Positions 5,503 to 6,343 of a stretch of 6,343 nucleotides of DNA are shown here, in pieces; the stretch's first letter is position 1, and each line of letters opens with the position of its first letter. The notes under the pieces were generated by a model. That model saw only the letters and a list, made by a program, of their open reading frames with translations, was not told the DNA's origin and made no database searches. Where the stretch lies: positions 34,582-40,924 of the forward strand of contig DEEY01000016.1 of the NCBI GenBank assembly GCA_002350545.1, read 5' to 3'. The DNA is from Candidatus Saccharibacteria bacterium UBA2866 (GTDB lineage Bacteria; Patescibacteriota; Saccharimonadia; Saccharimonadales; Saccharimonadaceae). The translations under genes were made by a program, and so were the position numbers.

Positions 5503-5538
5503 AAAAAAATAATGCTTCTTTAGAAGCATTATTTTTTA
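5503..5538. terminator. Bidirectional rho-independent terminator
   Basis: AATGCTTC (5511-5518), loop TTTA and GAAGCATT (5523-5530) form a perfect 8-bp stem that extends through A/T pairs to 5504/5537. Seven A (5503-5509) precede it and six T (5532-5537) follow, so it works for the NrdD-tail-like gene on plus and for polA on minus. It starts 2 bp after one stop codon and ends 5 bp before the other. Confidence 0.93.
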
Positions 5539-5542
5539 TTGG

Positions 5543-6343
5543 TTACAAACACCCCCAATTTTGTCCCGTAGTCACATCCACCGCCAACCTAACCTTAAGT
5601 TCTGGCGCCACTGTTTCCATTTCCTGTTTCAATACTTTTTTCACCTCATCCACTTTATCCCTATCGCATTCCACAATCAACGAATCATGCACCTGCATCA
5701 CAAGCTCCGCACCAGATGGCAAAGCCTTGTCCACCCGAATCATTGCTCGTTTCATCAAATCCGCCTCCGTTCCTTGAATTGGCATATTTTGAGCAGCCCT
5801 TTCCGCCGCCTGCCGTATCAAGAAATTAGTAGATTTCACATCCGGCGTTGGCCGTCTTCGTCCATAATAAGTTTCCACATATCCTTCTTCTTTCGCCTGT
5901 TTCAGAATTGCCTCAAGTTTCCGTTTAATCGGCGCGCGTAACTCAAAATAATTATCAATAAACTGCTTTGCTTCCGTAATTGGCATATCTGCCGCCTCGG
6001 CTAGCCCTTTCACACTCATACCATACAACACACCAAAATTAATTACTTTCGCTGCCCGTCGTTGACTCTTCGTTACTTTATCAATCGGCACGCCAAATGC
6101 TTCCGAAGCAGTCTTGGTATGAATATCCACTCCATTATTAAAATCCCGAATTAAATCAATATCGTCACTCAAAATCGCCGCCAGCCGAAGCTCAAACTGT
6201 GAATAGTCTGCCGAAACCAACATTCGTCCCTCCGGCGCAATAAAACCAGTCCGGATCCTTTTTCCTTCATCTGTTCGTACCGGAATATTTTGCAAATTCG
6301 GGTCTTTTGAGCTTAGTCGCCCCGTCGCCGTTACATTTTGCGT
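5543..6343 (-). CDS. polA: DNA polymerase I, C-terminal polymerase domain (5' part outside window)
   Basis: The last 266 residues of family A DNA polymerase, which fills gaps in excision repair and replaces Okazaki primers. The frame is open to the right edge, beginning TQNVTATGRLSS and continuing PNLQNIPVR, the usual block before motif A. Motif A is VSADYSQFELRL (about 43-54, catalytic Asp at 46); motif B/O-helix is RRAAKVINFGVLYGMS (95-110), with the conserved Lys and Phe; YYGRRR follows at 159-164; motif C is MQVHDSLIVE (216-225). Motif C keeps the metal-binding Asp (220), but the adjacent Glu of the usual VHDE is Ser. Only about the last third of the usual polA is present, so exonuclease domains cannot be assessed. 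It ends just before the shared terminator. Confidence 0.97.
   Translation of the reverse strand, partial: TQNVTATGRLSSKDPNLQNIPVRTDEGKRIRTGFIAPEGRMLVSADYSQFELRLAAILSDDIDLIRDFNNGVDIHTKTASEAFGVPIDKVTKSQRRAAKVINFGVLYGMSVKGLAEAADMPITEAKQFIDNYFELRAPIKRKLEAILKQAKEEGYVETYYGRRRPTPDVKSTNFLIRQAAERAAQNMPIQGTEADLMKRAMIRVDKALPSGAELVMQVHDSLIVECDRDKVDEVKKVLKQEMETVAPELKVRLAVDVTTGQNWGCL

Overview
The window looks like a piece of a small, streamlined bacterial chromosome, most likely from the Candidate Phyla Radiation (Patescibacteria), with Saccharibacteria as my best guess. That placement is inference. It rests on the compact layout with overlapping genes, an unusually short DNA polymerase III delta subunit, a lysine/alanine-tailed S20, a large protein built on a decayed DHH domain, and a free-standing NrdD-like fragment. 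TGA is used as a normal stop (mutM and the gene upstream of it), which argues against the lineages that recode TGA. No mobile element, CRISPR array or rRNA was seen.

Layout from left to right. (1) The 3' end of a HAD-type phosphomannomutase-like gene (+). (2) A tRNA-Asp(GUC) with its own promoter, ending at a bidirectional terminator. (3) A 621-residue protein (-) with a catalytically degenerate DHH domain and long disordered acidic and proline-rich tails. (4) A 136-bp divergent promoter region and rpsT (ribosomal protein S20, +), whose 3' end overlaps the opposite-strand holA by 62 bp. (5) A tightly overlapping minus-strand operon: a zinc-dependent phospholipase C-like gene, then mutM, then holA. 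It is apparently driven by a promoter that makes a leaderless mRNA. (6) A divergent control region carrying two tandem NrdR-box-like repeats and a perfect TTGACA-N17-TATAAT promoter. (7) A 145-residue gene (+) combining an ATP-cone-like N-terminus with a stand-alone glycyl-radical-type NrdD C-terminus. (8) A second bidirectional terminator. (9) The 3' part of polA (-), running off the right edge.

The right half is mainly about DNA replication and repair: polA (gap filling), mutM (oxidised purine removal), holA (clamp loader), and a gene apparently linked to dNTP supply. The most interesting locus is 4918-5540. There a small NrdD-tail-like protein without the catalytic barrel sits behind operators resembling those of the ribonucleotide reductase repressor NrdR. 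The second is the sense/antisense overlap of rpsT and holA, with the rpsT terminator embedded in holA coding sequence. All gene-free stretches are under 300 bases and are covered by the promoter and terminator entries.
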